From NCBI GenBank assembly GCA_964235945.1, contig CAXSDV010000010.1, positions 1 through 64,000 on the forward strand: DNA of 64,000 nucleotides, in the 5' to 3' direction. The translations under genes and the position numbers were made by a program. Numbering within the stretch: the first letter of the stretch is position 1; every line of letters begins with the position of its first letter. This stretch comes from JASLDZ01 sp964235945 (GTDB lineage: Bacteria; Pseudomonadota; Alphaproteobacteria; Caulobacterales; Caulobacteraceae). Shown piece by piece: positions 10,247 through 17,994 of this stretch. The notes beneath the pieces were generated by a model, which worked only from the letters and a program-made list of their open reading frames with translations, did not search any database and was not told the origin of the DNA.

Positions 10247-10783
10247 ATGACGGTGGAGGTCGCCGGGGCCGCGCCCGAGGACGCCCGCGCGGGCGTGGTG
10301 CTGCGCTTCGCGGGGTCCGAACTGTTCGACCGCACCTTCGCCGAGGGCATGGCCCTGGTGGAGGAGGCGGCCGAGTACCTGGACGGCGCCGGCCGCAGGG
10401 AGTCCAAGCTCCTGTCGCGCAACGGAGCGCTGGCCTACGCCGGCGAGAGCATGAAGGTGACCACCCGGCTCATGCAGGTGGCCTCCTGGCTGCTGGTCCA
10501 GCGCGCGGTGCGCCAGGGCGACATGACGCCGGAGGAGGCCGCCCAGCCGCGCTACCGTTTGGGCGGGCGCGCCGCGGCCGGGCCCTCCGGCCTGCCCGAG
10601 CCCACGGGGGCGGCCGAGCCCCTGCCCCCCGGCCTGCGCGCCCTGGGCGAGCGCGCCGCGCGCTTGTTCGAGCGCGTGCTGCACCTGGACCGCTCCATGT
10701 ACCTGGACGCCGCCGACCCGGTGGCCGGGGCCCACCCGGTGCGCGACCAGATCGACCGGCTGACGGCGGCCTTCGGCGGCTGA
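10247..10783 (+). CDS. rcdA: RcdA-like DUF1465 protein (regulator of CtrA degradation)
   Basis: In Caulobacter, RcdA is an adaptor that helps deliver CtrA and other substrates to the ClpXP protease during the cell cycle. This 178-aa product has the DUF1465 core: ELFDRTFAEGMALVEEAAEYL at residues 22-42, LLSRNGALAYAGESMKVTTRL at about 58-78 and MQVASWLLVQRAV just after. The ends are typical: a variable linker at about 100-125 and a final helix. A small unknown gene lies downstream behind a CtrA-like box. The family call is strong; function as a CtrA adaptor is inferred from homology. Confidence 0.85.
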   Translation: MTVEVAGAAPEDARAGVVLRFAGSELFDRTFAEGMALVEEAAEYLDGAGRRESKLLSRNGALAYAGESMKVTTRLMQVASWLLVQRAVRQGDMTPEEAAQPRYRLGGRAAAGPSGLPEPTGAAEPLPPGLRALGERAARLFERVLHLDRSMYLDAADPVAGAHPVRDQIDRLTAAFGG

Positions 10784-10815
10784 CGCGACCGGCGCGGGGC
10801 GGCCTGCGTCGTCTT

Positions 10816-10820
10816 GACTC
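10816..10820. promoter_or_regulatory. GANTC (CcrM-type) site in a promoter region
   Basis: The sequence GACTC lies inside TTGACTC, ten bases from the CtrA-like box and upstream of the small gene at 10885. GANTC is the methylation target of CcrM, which marks cell-cycle promoters in Caulobacter and relatives. A single site is weak evidence on its own, since chance alone gives roughly one every few hundred bases at this composition. Confidence 0.35.
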
Positions 10821-10825
10821 GTTTG

Positions 10826-10840
10826 TTAAGCGGGTCTTAG
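10826..10840. promoter_or_regulatory. Candidate CtrA box TTAA-N7-TTAG
   Basis: TTAA at 10826-10829 and TTAG at 10837-10840 are separated by seven bases, matching seven of the eight fixed positions of the CtrA consensus TTAA-N7-TTAA. The site lies 45 bases before the start of the small unknown gene at 10885 and just after rcdA, in an otherwise GC-rich spacer. A TTGACT element at 10814-10819 could be a -35 box. This is a sequence match only. Confidence 0.45.
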
Positions 10841-10884
10841 TTTCTCGTCAGGAGAGGCGGAACGCCCACGGGGGAACGTCGGTT

Positions 10885-11163
10885 TTGGCAGGTACAAACC
10901 CATCAACGCGGGTCATGACCATGCGCGACGTACAACTACGGCTGTCCTCCGATGTCGAGGACCGCTTCGAAGCCTCCCTCAACGCCTATATGAGCCGGTG
11001 CCGCGTGCACGACCTGCCGGTGCGGGTCAGCAAGCTGCCGGATACGGCCGGCTCGTTCCGCTCCATCCGCTTCCTCAGCCTCCAGGCCGCGCACCAGTTC
11101 TCGAGCTGGTGGGACGCCGCCCAGGCCGCCTCGCCCGCCGGCGCGGACGTCGCCGCCGCCTGA
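10885..11163 (+). CDS. Unknown 92-aa protein with a possible cell-cycle promoter
   Basis: I do not recognise this protein. It is mixed alpha/beta in character, with segments VQLRLSSDVEDRFEASLNAY, LPVRVSKLPD and a C-terminal FLSLQAAHQFSSWWDAAQAA. No signal peptide or membrane helix is seen. I chose the TTG at 10885 because GGGGGAA lies eight bases upstream; ATG 10915 and ATG 10921 are alternatives. It follows rcdA on the same strand after 101 bases that contain the CtrA-like and GANTC sites. Codon use resembles the neighbours, so it is probably a real conserved small gene. Confidence 0.65.
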   Translation: MAGTNPSTRVMTMRDVQLRLSSDVEDRFEASLNAYMSRCRVHDLPVRVSKLPDTAGSFRSIRFLSLQAAHQFSSWWDAAQAASPAGADVAAA

Positions 11164-11189
11164 ACGGGGCCGAAGCGCGGGCCGGCGCC

Positions 11190-12119
11190 TCAGCCGGCGT
11201 CCGCCTCCGCTTCCTGCGCCACGTCCTGCGGGGGCACCCGGTAGGTCCGGGCGCAGTACTCGCAGGTGACGTGGATGTCGCCGTCCGGCTCGATCATGTC
11301 GGCGCGCTCGGCTTCGGGGAAGGAGTGGAGCATCGCCACCACCCGCTCGCGCGAGCAGCGGCACTCGGCCGACAGGGGCTGCGCGGGGAACACCCGCACG
11401 CCGTCCTCGTGGAACAGCCGCCAGAGCAGGGTGGAGGCGGCGAGCTGCGGGTCGACCAGTTCGTCCTCGCCCAGCGTCTCGAACAGCGCCTGGGCGCGCT
11501 CCCAGGCTTCGGCCGTGGAGCCGCGGGCCTCGTCCTCCGCCACGTTCTGGATCAGCGCCCCGCCCGCGCGCCAGACCCCGCCGACCCGCGACACCGCCAG
11601 CCGCACGCGCGTGGGCACCTGCTCGGACTGGGCGAAGTACTGCTCGGCGCACAAGGCCAGCGTCTCCCCCTCGATGCGCGTCACGCCCTGGTAGCGGTCC
11701 TTCATCTCGGCCGGGTCGAGGGTCATGACGAACAGGCCCTCGCCTAGGAGCGAGCGCGCCCCGGGCCGGGCGAACCCGCCGGACAAGGCGGCCACCGCCT
11801 CCGCGTCGAACCGGCAGTATCCGCGCAGCGTCCCGGCCGTGTCGTAGTCGGCCACCACGTAGCGCACCGGGCCGTCGCCCTGGGCCTGCACGATCAGCCG
11901 GCCCTGGAACTTGAGGCTCGCCCCCACCAGGGCGGCCAGGGCGCAGGCCTCGCCCAGCAGGTCGGCCACCGGCTCGGGATAGGCGTGGCGCGACAGCACC
12001 TCGTCCACCACCGCCCCCATGCGCACGATCCGGCCGCGCACGGGCTCGCCCTCGATCTGAAAGGGGGCGACGAAGTCGTCCGCGGGCGGGGGCGCGGCGG
12101 CGGGAACGGTCTCGGACAT
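11190..12119 (-). CDS. hslO: Redox-regulated chaperone Hsp33
   Basis: Hsp33 is a cytoplasmic holdase that is switched on by oxidation, when four cysteines release zinc and form disulfides. The product is 309 aa. The four cysteines are all present near the C terminus: Cys253 and Cys255 (ECRCS) and Cys286 and Cys289 (CEYC), giving the expected C-x-C and C-x2-C pattern. The N-terminal substrate-binding domain contains VRGRIVRMG and a segment with LIVQAQGDGPVRYVVADY. An acidic tail of about 20 residues follows the zinc domain. It is transcribed in the same direction as the peptidase gene upstream, with 134 bases between. Confidence 0.95.
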   Translation of the reverse strand: MSETVPAAAPPPADDFVAPFQIEGEPVRGRIVRMGAVVDEVLSRHAYPEPVADLLGEACALAALVGASLKFQGRLIVQAQGDGPVRYVVADYDTAGTLRGYCRFDAEAVAALSGGFARPGARSLLGEGLFVMTLDPAEMKDRYQGVTRIEGETLALCAEQYFAQSEQVPTRVRLAVSRVGGVWRAGGALIQNVAEDEARGSTAEAWERAQALFETLGEDELVDPQLAASTLLWRLFHEDGVRVFPAQPLSAECRCSRERVVAMLHSFPEAERADMIEPDGDIHVTCEYCARTYRVPPQDVAQEAEADAG

Positions 12120-12224
12120 GGCGAAGCTCCGGCGGGACCGCGTCGTCCTCCCGGTTCACGGGGCGGCGGCGATCCGGGCCGATGGGGGTGGAGGCGTGAC
12201 GGTCAGATAGGGGCCGCGACGGGC

Positions 12225-12242
12225 CCCCGCGACCCCGCGGGG
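12225..12242 (-). terminator. GC hairpin after the peptidase gene
   Basis: CCCCGCG and CGCGGGG form a perfect 7-bp stem around the loop ACCC, 11 bases past the stop of the isoaspartyl peptidase gene on the minus strand. There is no run of T after it, so this could be a weak or Rho-assisted stop, or simply an mRNA 3' end structure. Confidence 0.4.
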
Positions 12243-12253
12243 CGTCGGCCCGC

Positions 12254-13162
12254 TCAGAACGCCTCGGACGATACGCTCCCGTCCGGCAGCAGGGCGGCGC
12301 GCTTCATCCCGGACGCGGCGAAGGGCAGAACCGTGCGGCCCTGCGCGTCCACCGCGATCAGCCCGCCCTCGCCGCCCAGTTCCACCACCCGGCGCAGCAC
12401 GGCGGCGGCCGCGTCGTCCAGGGTGTGGCCGGCCTCCACCAGGAAGGCCAGCCGGGCGGCCAGCGCCGTGCGCAGGTAGAACTCGCCCTGGCCGGTGCAC
12501 GACACGGCCACCCGACCGTCCGCCCAAACTCCCGCGCCGGGGATCGGCGTGTCGCCCACGCGGCCCTCCAGCTTGCCGAACACCCCGGCGGTGGAGGTGG
12601 CGGCCGCCAGCCGACCTTCCCGGTCCAGCGCGACGCAGCCCACCGTGCCGAAGGCCGGCGCGGCGACGGGCCCGCCCGGCGGATGGTTGGACTCGTCGGC
12701 CCCCGCCCGGGTGAACCAGGCTTGCGGATCGGCGACGGGCGCCAGCCCCTGGGCGCGGGCGAAGGCGGCCGCTCCCGCCCCGGCCAGCAGCACGTGGGGC
12801 GTGCGCTCCATCACGGCGCGCGCCGCGGCCACCGGGCTCTCGAAGCCCTCCAGCGCGGCCACAGCCCCCGCCAGGCCCGTGGCCCCGTCCATGATGGAGG
12901 CGTCCAGCTCGTAGCGGCCGACCGCGTTGGGCGAGGCCCCGCGGCCGGCGATGTAGAGGCCGCTCGCCTCCAGCGCCGCCACGGTCTGGGCCGCTACGTC
13001 CAGCGCCGGGGCGCCCTGGCGCAGTCGGTCGCGCCCCGCCTCGACCAAACCGCGCATGTGGGCGATCTCCCGGGCGTAGTCTCGGCCCGGGCGCGATCCG
13101 GCGCCGCCGTGCAGCGCCAGGGCGATGCGGCCGTGCGGAACGGCGCCGTCGGGATCGGCCAT
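12254..13162 (-). CDS. Isoaspartyl peptidase / type-2 L-asparaginase (Ntn hydrolase)
   Basis: These enzymes are made as inactive precursors, cut themselves before a threonine, and then hydrolyse isoaspartyl dipeptides and L-asparagine. The product is 302 aa. The family start LALHGGAGSRPG is at residues 15-26, and the autocleavage and nucleophile site is Gly172-Thr173 in FGTVGCVALD. The region TCTGQGEFYLRTALA holds the later substrate-binding segment. I chose ATG 13162, which has GGAGGAG eight bases upstream, over an upstream ATG at 13285. The exact substrate is uncertain. Confidence 0.9.
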   Translation of the reverse strand: MADPDGAVPHGRIALALHGGAGSRPGRDYAREIAHMRGLVEAGRDRLRQGAPALDVAAQTVAALEASGLYIAGRGASPNAVGRYELDASIMDGATGLAGAVAALEGFESPVAAARAVMERTPHVLLAGAGAAAFARAQGLAPVADPQAWFTRAGADESNHPPGGPVAAPAFGTVGCVALDREGRLAAATSTAGVFGKLEGRVGDTPIPGAGVWADGRVAVSCTGQGEFYLRTALAARLAFLVEAGHTLDDAAAAVLRRVVELGGEGGLIAVDAQGRTVLPFAASGMKRAALLPDGSVSSEAF

Positions 13163-13232
13163 GACTGGAACTCCTCCGGCCCGCGGCGGCCGTCTTGCGA
13201 TAGCGTGGGCCGAAGGCCGGTCGGCCGTCCGC

Positions 13233-13661
13233 TCAGGCCGGCTCGACGCCCGCCAGACGGTCCAGTCGGGCGCGCGCCGCATCACGGTGGCGCGGTTTGA
13301 TGGCCGCGCCCGCCAGGCCGATCGCCGCGGCGATCACCGCGGCGTCGTCCGTGTAGCCCAGGCCCGGCAGCCAGTCGGGGATGAAGTCGACCGGCATCAC
13401 GAAGTAGGCCAGGGCCGCCAGCAGCATGGCCTTGGTGCGCACGGGCGTCTCGGGGTCCAGGGCGCAGTAGAACAGGGCCGTCGCGTCCTCGGCGAACGGG
13501 ATGTGGCGGGCCAGCCGGCGCAGCTTCGGCCAGAAGCCGGTGCGCACCAGCCGGGCGTTCAGGCGCACCGCGTAGGGCGCCAGCGCCCGCGAGGGGTGGA
13601 GCGGGGCGGCGGGGTCGAACCCGCCGCCCTTCTCGTCGCCCGATCCGCCGGCTCCGCCCAT
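13233..13661 (-). CDS. YkvA family (DUF1232) protein
   Basis: This 142-aa protein carries the DUF1232 core: alternating helices around KAMLLAALAYFVMPVDFIPD and the signature LPGLGYTDDAAVIAAAIGLA. The function of the family is unknown; some members sit next to cation transporters. I chose the ATG at 13661, after which the sequence becomes family-like. It starts seven bases after the stop of the glycine-rich lipoprotein gene, so the two are probably one transcript. Confidence 0.8.
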   Translation of the reverse strand: MGGAGGSGDEKGGGFDPAAPLHPSRALAPYAVRLNARLVRTGFWPKLRRLARHIPFAEDATALFYCALDPETPVRTKAMLLAALAYFVMPVDFIPDWLPGLGYTDDAAVIAAAIGLAGAAIKPRHRDAARARLDRLAGVEPA

Positions 13662-13668
13662 CGCCGCC

Positions 13669-14271
13669 TCAGCGTCCGGTCTGGCCGGGGTACTGGATCT
13701 GGCCGCGCAGGTGGTCGACCACCGAGCGCGCATCGAAGGCGCGTCGGTCGCCCGGCGGTTTAGGCCCGTGACCCATCAGGATTTCAGAGGTGGCGGTGTA
13801 TTTGCTGACCTGCTGCAGGTCGACCGGACCGCCGCCCCAGGGCCCGCCGAAGCCGCCGAAGCCGCCGAAGCCGCCGCCGAAGCCGCCGTAACCGTAGCCC
13901 CAGCCGTAACCGCGGCGGTACAAGCCCCAGCGCGGGCCGAAATAACCTCCGCCGAAGCCGCCGCCGAAATCGTCGCCGTAATAGTCGGTCTTGCGCTCGG
14001 TGTTGCGGTCCACGGTGGTGAACCAGTCATACCCCTGCTGCAAGGTCAGCTCGGACGCACGATAGAGCAGGTATTTCTCCACCCGCTCGCGCGAGGTGAG
14101 CGAGTTGCCCGAGAAGGTGACGCTCCAGCGGTTCTGCTCGAGCTGGGTGTCGGCGTAACCGCCGGAGGCCTGGGCGCCGCCCACGCCCAACGGCTGGTAG
14201 GGCGTGGCCGTTTCGCAGGCGCTCAGGGTGAGGGCGGCGGCCGCGGCGGCGAAGAGGACGAAACGTTTCAT
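13669..14271 (-). CDS. Glycine-rich lipoprotein, CC0125/DUF4136-like
   Basis: This is a 200-aa predicted lipoprotein. The signal peptide of about 18 residues ends in the lipobox LSAC, with Cys19 as the lipid anchor. A conserved-looking domain follows (YADTQLEQNRWSVTFSGNS, then ERVEKYLLYRASEL). After it comes an unusual Gly/Tyr/Trp-rich stretch (about residues 100-153) built from GFGG-type units, and then a short family-like tail with ATSEILMGHG. It resembles Caulobacter CC0125-type lipoproteins. The function is unknown; the aromatic glycine-rich section may be a flexible periplasmic or surface linker. Confidence 0.75.
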   Translation of the reverse strand: MKRFVLFAAAAAALTLSACETATPYQPLGVGGAQASGGYADTQLEQNRWSVTFSGNSLTSRERVEKYLLYRASELTLQQGYDWFTTVDRNTERKTDYYGDDFGGGFGGGYFGPRWGLYRRGYGWGYGYGGFGGGFGGFGGFGGPWGGGPVDLQQVSKYTATSEILMGHGPKPPGDRRAFDARSVVDHLRGQIQYPGQTGR

Positions 14272-14574
14272 CCGCGATGAAACTCCAAGGGGGTTGTCTG
14301 TGGCATGTCGACTCCATCTAGGGCGCGATCGCGCCTCACCAACGGCCGACGTCTTCTCGGCCGCGGTATATTGAACAACCGCCCGCCGACCCATGAAGTC
14401 GCAGCCGATATGACAACGTCGTTCGCGCCCATGCGGATGCAGACGGCGCGCCGTTGCGGCCCAGAAAGTCCCGTCGGCGGGATTTGCGGCGTCGCCGGGC
14501 CTCTTTGAACGGTCGCCCGCCGGCCCCGCGCCGGTCTCGAGCCCGCGCCGCGCCCGGCGGGGCCGCCGCCCCGA
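14272..14574. other. 303-bp spacer between argG and the lipoprotein gene
   Basis: No gene is supported here. The end near argG has a GC hairpin (14558-14573). The end near the lipoprotein start should hold its minus-strand promoter; it includes a GANTC site (GACTC, 14310-14314) and a 14-bp palindrome centred on GATC at 14322-14335. I do not see clear -35/-10 elements. Confidence 0.6.
14558..14573 (-). terminator. Hairpin just past argG
   Basis: CGGGGC and GCCCCG pair around the loop CGCC immediately after the argG stop codon on the minus strand. There is no T-run. It is likely a 3' end structure, but weak as an intrinsic terminator. Confidence 0.35.
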
Positions 14575-15822
14575 CTATTCGGGGGCGGCGAGGCGGCGGT
14601 CGCGGCCGGCCAGCACGCGCAGGCGCAGGGCGTTGAGCTTGATGAAGCCCGCCGCGTCCTGCTGGTCGTAGGCGACGGCGCCCTCCTCGAAGGTCACGAG
14701 GTCCTGGTCGTACAGGCTGTAGGGGCTCTCGCGGCCGATCACCGACACGTTGCCCTTGTAGAGCTTCACCCTCACGCGCCCGCCGACCGCCTCCTGGCTC
14801 TTGTCGATCAGCGCCTGCAGCATTTCGCGCTCGGGCGAGAACCAGAAGCCGTTGTAGATCAGCGAAGCGTACTTCGGCATGATCTCGTCCTTCAGGTGCA
14901 TGGCCCCGCGGTCCAGCGTCACGCTCTCCATGCCGCGGTGGGCGGCCAGGAGGATCGTCCCGCCCGGCGTCTCGTACACGCCACGGCTCTTCATGCCGAC
15001 GAAGCGGTTCTCCACGAGGTCGAGGCGCCCCACGCCGTTGTCGTGACCGAGCTGGTTGAGGCGCGTCAGCAGCGCGGCGGGCGACAGGTGCTCGCCGTCG
15101 ATCGCCACCGGGTCGCCGCGCTCGAAGTCGAGGGTGAAGACGGTGGGCCGGTCGGGCGCGTCCTCGGGCGCGATCGTGCGCTGGTGGACGAACTCGGGGG
15201 CCTCGACCGCCGGGTTCTCCAGCACCTTGCCCTCGCTGGAGCTGTGCAGCAGGTTCGCGTCCACGGAGAAGGGAGCCTCGCCCCGCTTGTCCTTGCTGAT
15301 GGGGATCTGGTTCTCCTCCGCGAAGCGGAGCAGGCCCTCGCGGCTCTTGAACGCCCACTCGCGCCAGGGGGCGATCACGCGGATGTCGGGCTCCAGCGCG
15401 TAATAGCCGAGCTCGAAACGGACCTGGTCGTTCCCCTTGCCGGTGGCCCCGTGGCACACCGCGTCCGCCCCCACCTGCCGGGCGATCTCGATCTGGCGCT
15501 GGGCGATCAAGGGGCGGGCGATGGAGGTGCCCAGCAGGTACTGGCCCTCGTACACCGTGTTGGCGCGGAACATGGGGAAGACGAAGTCGCGCACGAAGGT
15601 CTCGCGCAGGTCGTCGACGAAGATGTTCTCAGGCTTCACGCCCAGGAGCAGCGCCTTGTCGCGCGCGGGCCCGAGCTCCTCGCCCTGGCCGAGGTCGGCG
15701 GTGAAGGTCACCACCTCCGCGCCGTACTCGGTTTGCAGCCACTTCAGGATGATGGAGGTGTCCAGCCCGCCCGAATAGGCGAGCACGACCTTCTTCACCG
15801 GCTTGGCGTCGGCGGCGGGCAT
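14575..15822 (-). CDS. argG: Argininosuccinate synthase
   Basis: ArgG joins citrulline and aspartate using ATP, the penultimate step of arginine synthesis. The product is 415 aa, close to the bacterial norm. The ATP pyrophosphatase P-loop AYSGGLDTS is at residues 15-23. Other typical segments are YEGQYLLGTSIARPLIA, ATGKGNDQVRFE and YNGFWFSPEREMLQ. I chose ATG 15822, preceded by AGGAG; the earlier in-frame start would add a proline-rich shadow. It appears to be transcribed alone. Confidence 0.97.
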   Translation of the reverse strand: MPAADAKPVKKVVLAYSGGLDTSIILKWLQTEYGAEVVTFTADLGQGEELGPARDKALLLGVKPENIFVDDLRETFVRDFVFPMFRANTVYEGQYLLGTSIARPLIAQRQIEIARQVGADAVCHGATGKGNDQVRFELGYYALEPDIRVIAPWREWAFKSREGLLRFAEENQIPISKDKRGEAPFSVDANLLHSSSEGKVLENPAVEAPEFVHQRTIAPEDAPDRPTVFTLDFERGDPVAIDGEHLSPAALLTRLNQLGHDNGVGRLDLVENRFVGMKSRGVYETPGGTILLAAHRGMESVTLDRGAMHLKDEIMPKYASLIYNGFWFSPEREMLQALIDKSQEAVGGRVRVKLYKGNVSVIGRESPYSLYDQDLVTFEEGAVAYDQQDAAGFIKLNALRLRVLAGRDRRLAAPE

Positions 15823-15945
15823 GGGCGGCTCCTGGAGCGGTGCGGAAGGTGGTCGCGGCGCTTTAGGGACCGCGCGGGAGGGGGTCAACCGGGCGGGACG
15901 TGCGCGGAAGCGGGCGGCCGCCTCCCCGCTCCATTCCCCGGCGTG

Positions 15946-16410
15946 TCAGGCCGCGGTGGGAGCCGCCTCCTGGGCCAACAGGGCGTGCAGGGCGTCGGCC
16001 GAGCGCGCCGCGCGCAACTGGTCGCGCACGTCGCGCCGCCGAAGCAGGCGCGAGGCGCGCGCCAGCGCCCGCAGGTGCTCGCCCACCGCGCCCGGCGGGG
16101 CGAACAAGGCGAACAGCAGGTCGACGGGCTGGTCGTCCAGGGCGCCGTAGGCCACCGGCGTCTCCAGCCTCACGAACACCGCGCGCATCCGTTCGAGCCC
16201 CGGCAGGGCGGCGTGGGGCAGGGCCACCCCCGCCCCCACGCCGGTGGAGCCCTCCGCCTCGCGGTCCAGCAGCCGCTGCAGCACGACCGCGGCGTCCACG
16301 CCGAACTGGCGCGCGGCCAGGTCCGCCACCACGCTCAACGCCTGGCGCTTGCCGCCCGCCCCCGCACGCTCGACCACCGCGCCGGGGTCGAGCAGGTCGC
16401 CGATGTCCAT
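15946..16410 (-). CDS. ptsN: PTS IIA-like nitrogen regulatory protein
   Basis: PtsN (EIIA-Ntr) is the phosphate acceptor of the nitrogen PTS, which regulates potassium uptake, stress and nitrogen functions by protein contacts. The product is 154 aa. The phosphorylated histidine is His66 in GVALPHAALPG, and the surrounding fold is typical (VDLLFALFAPPGAVGEHLRAL). It follows hpf by 17 bases, the conserved hpf-ptsN order; rpoN, which often precedes them, is not here. Because PtsN controls potassium channels in other species, the presence of kup 11 kb away may be relevant but is not evidence of a link. Confidence 0.93.
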   Translation of the reverse strand: MDIGDLLDPGAVVERAGAGGKRQALSVVADLAARQFGVDAAVVLQRLLDREAEGSTGVGAGVALPHAALPGLERMRAVFVRLETPVAYGALDDQPVDLLFALFAPPGAVGEHLRALARASRLLRRRDVRDQLRAARSADALHALLAQEAAPTAA

Positions 16411-16427
16411 GGCCGCCGCCCCGCCGC

Positions 16428-17090
16428 TCAGGTCCGGCCGGCGGCGGCGCGCTCGGGGTCGAGCCAGCCGATGTTGCCGTCCGTGCGCCGGTACACCACC
16501 GACAGGCCGCCGTGGGCCACGTTGCGGAACATCACCACCGGCCCGCCGGTGAGGTCGAGCTCCATCACCGCCATGGAGACGGTGGAGGTGCGGATCTCCG
16601 ACTGGGTTTCGGCGACGATGGCCGCGGCGGGGGCGCCGTTCCCGGCCGAGCCGTCCTGGCCCCACTCGTCGGTGACGAGGTCGTCCTCGTCCTCCGGCGC
16701 GCGCAGCACGGTGTAGGGAGTGGTCTCCGAGCGGGCGGACCCGCCCCCGCCGTTGTGCGGCTTGTGGCTCACCAGGCGACGCTTGTAGCGGCGGATGCGC
16801 GTCTCCAGCTTGCCGAGCGCCACGTCGAAGGCGGCGTGGGCGTCGCCGCCCACCCCGCTCGCCACCAGGCGCTGGCCTGTCGCGAGGCGCACCACCAAGT
16901 CGACGCAGAACTCGTGGCCCTCGCGGCGTACATGCACGTCCGCCTCGCCGCCGCGGTCGAAGTAGCGCCCGATCCCCGCGATCACGCCGTCGACGATCCG
17001 CTGCTTCAACGCGTCGCCGACCGTCATCTGCTTGCCGGACACCTGGACGTCGAAGCGGTCGGCGACGGGGGCTTGGGGATCGTGCTGCAT
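16428..17090 (-). CDS. hpf: Long-form ribosome hibernation promoting factor
   Basis: Long HPF dimerises 70S ribosomes into inactive 100S particles in stationary phase. The 220-aa length marks the long form. The N-terminal ribosome-binding domain (about residues 8-105) contains VQVSGKQMTVGDALKQRI and ends in the basic motif RIRRYKRRLVSH. A linker rich in Gly, Asp and Glu follows, then the C-terminal dimerisation domain (about 160-215) with GPVVMFRNVAHGGLSVVYRR. I chose ATG 17090, where homology begins. It is co-transcribed with ptsN. Confidence 0.94.
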   Translation of the reverse strand: MQHDPQAPVADRFDVQVSGKQMTVGDALKQRIVDGVIAGIGRYFDRGGEADVHVRREGHEFCVDLVVRLATGQRLVASGVGGDAHAAFDVALGKLETRIRRYKRRLVSHKPHNGGGGSARSETTPYTVLRAPEDEDDLVTDEWGQDGSAGNGAPAAAIVAETQSEIRTSTVSMAVMELDLTGGPVVMFRNVAHGGLSVVYRRTDGNIGWLDPERAAAGRT

Positions 17091-17272
17091 GGGAACTCCG
17101 CTGAACTCGCGGCCGCCCTCCGCGCCCGCGCGGGCGCGTCGGCCGACCGACCGGACTGGAAGCAACGCACGCCGGGGCCGGGGGTTCAAGCCCGCCGCGC
17201 ACGCCGGGGTGCGCGATGAACGCGGCGTTAAGCCTTTATCATATATGAGTTTCTCCCCGCCGCGGTCCGCCC

Positions 17273-17959
17273 ATGCCCGTCGAACGCACCCTGCACCACT
17301 TCCCGCTCGATCCCTTCTCCCGCCAGGCGCGCCTGGCGCTGGGCGAGAAGCGGCTGGCCTACGCCGAGGTGGTGGAACGCTACTGGGAGCGGCCGGACGC
17401 CCTGGCCGCGCTCAACCCCTCGGGCGTGACGCCCGTGCTGGTGGAAGGCTCGGGCCCGCACGCGGTGGTGGTCTGCGAAAGCCGCGCGGTGCTGGAGCAC
17501 CTGGAGGAGCGCCACCCCTCCCCCGCCCTCCTGCCCGCCGATCCCGCGGCCCGGGCGGAAGCGCGCCGCCTGCTGCAATGGTTCGACCGCAAGTTCGACA
17601 ACGAGGTCAACGGCCTGCTGCTCCACGAGAAGATGGAGAAGCGCCTCCTGGGCCTGGGCGCGCCCGAACTCGCCGCCCTGCGCGCCGGGCGCGAGGCGCT
17701 GCGCGGCCACATGGGCTACCTGGAGGCGCTGCTGTGCGAGCGCGACCACTTGGCCGGCGACCGGCTGAGCCTGGCCGACCTGGCGGCGGCCGCCCACCTG
17801 TCGGTGATCGACTACCTGGGCGAGGTCGGCTGGGACGAGCACCCGTCCGTGCGCACTTGGTACGCCCGCCTGAAGTCGCGCCCCGCCTTCCGCCCGCTCT
17901 TGGCCGACCGCCAACCGGGGCTGCCGCCGGCGGCGCACTACGACGACCTGGATTTCTGA
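17273..17959 (+). CDS. fzlA: GST-fold protein, FzlA-like (FtsZ-binding)
   Basis: This is a 228-aa glutathione S-transferase fold protein: a thioredoxin-like domain (residues 5-80, with NPSGVTPVLVEG) and a helical domain (LAGDRLSLADLAAAAHLSVIDY at about 162-183). Its C-terminal tail, PPAAHYDDLDF, and overall length resemble Caulobacter FzlA, which binds FtsZ filaments and is needed for constriction. In FzlA the extreme C-terminal tail, including an aspartate near residue 227, is functionally important; here Asp227 is second from the end. The assignment relies on remembered similarity. An ordinary GST is the alternative. An AT-rich patch at 17228-17248 is a likely promoter. Confidence 0.6.
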   Translation: MPVERTLHHFPLDPFSRQARLALGEKRLAYAEVVERYWERPDALAALNPSGVTPVLVEGSGPHAVVVCESRAVLEHLEERHPSPALLPADPAARAEARRLLQWFDRKFDNEVNGLLLHEKMEKRLLGLGAPELAALRAGREALRGHMGYLEALLCERDHLAGDRLSLADLAAAAHLSVIDYLGEVGWDEHPSVRTWYARLKSRPAFRPLLADRQPGLPPAAHYDDLDF

Positions 17960-17994
17960 AGGGCGAGCGGCCGGCGTCGACCGCCCCGCTCCCC

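Noticed and set aside
14322..14335. 14-bp palindrome centred on GATC as an operator
   Set aside because: At this base composition, a rough count predicts more than ten such palindromes in 64 kb by chance.
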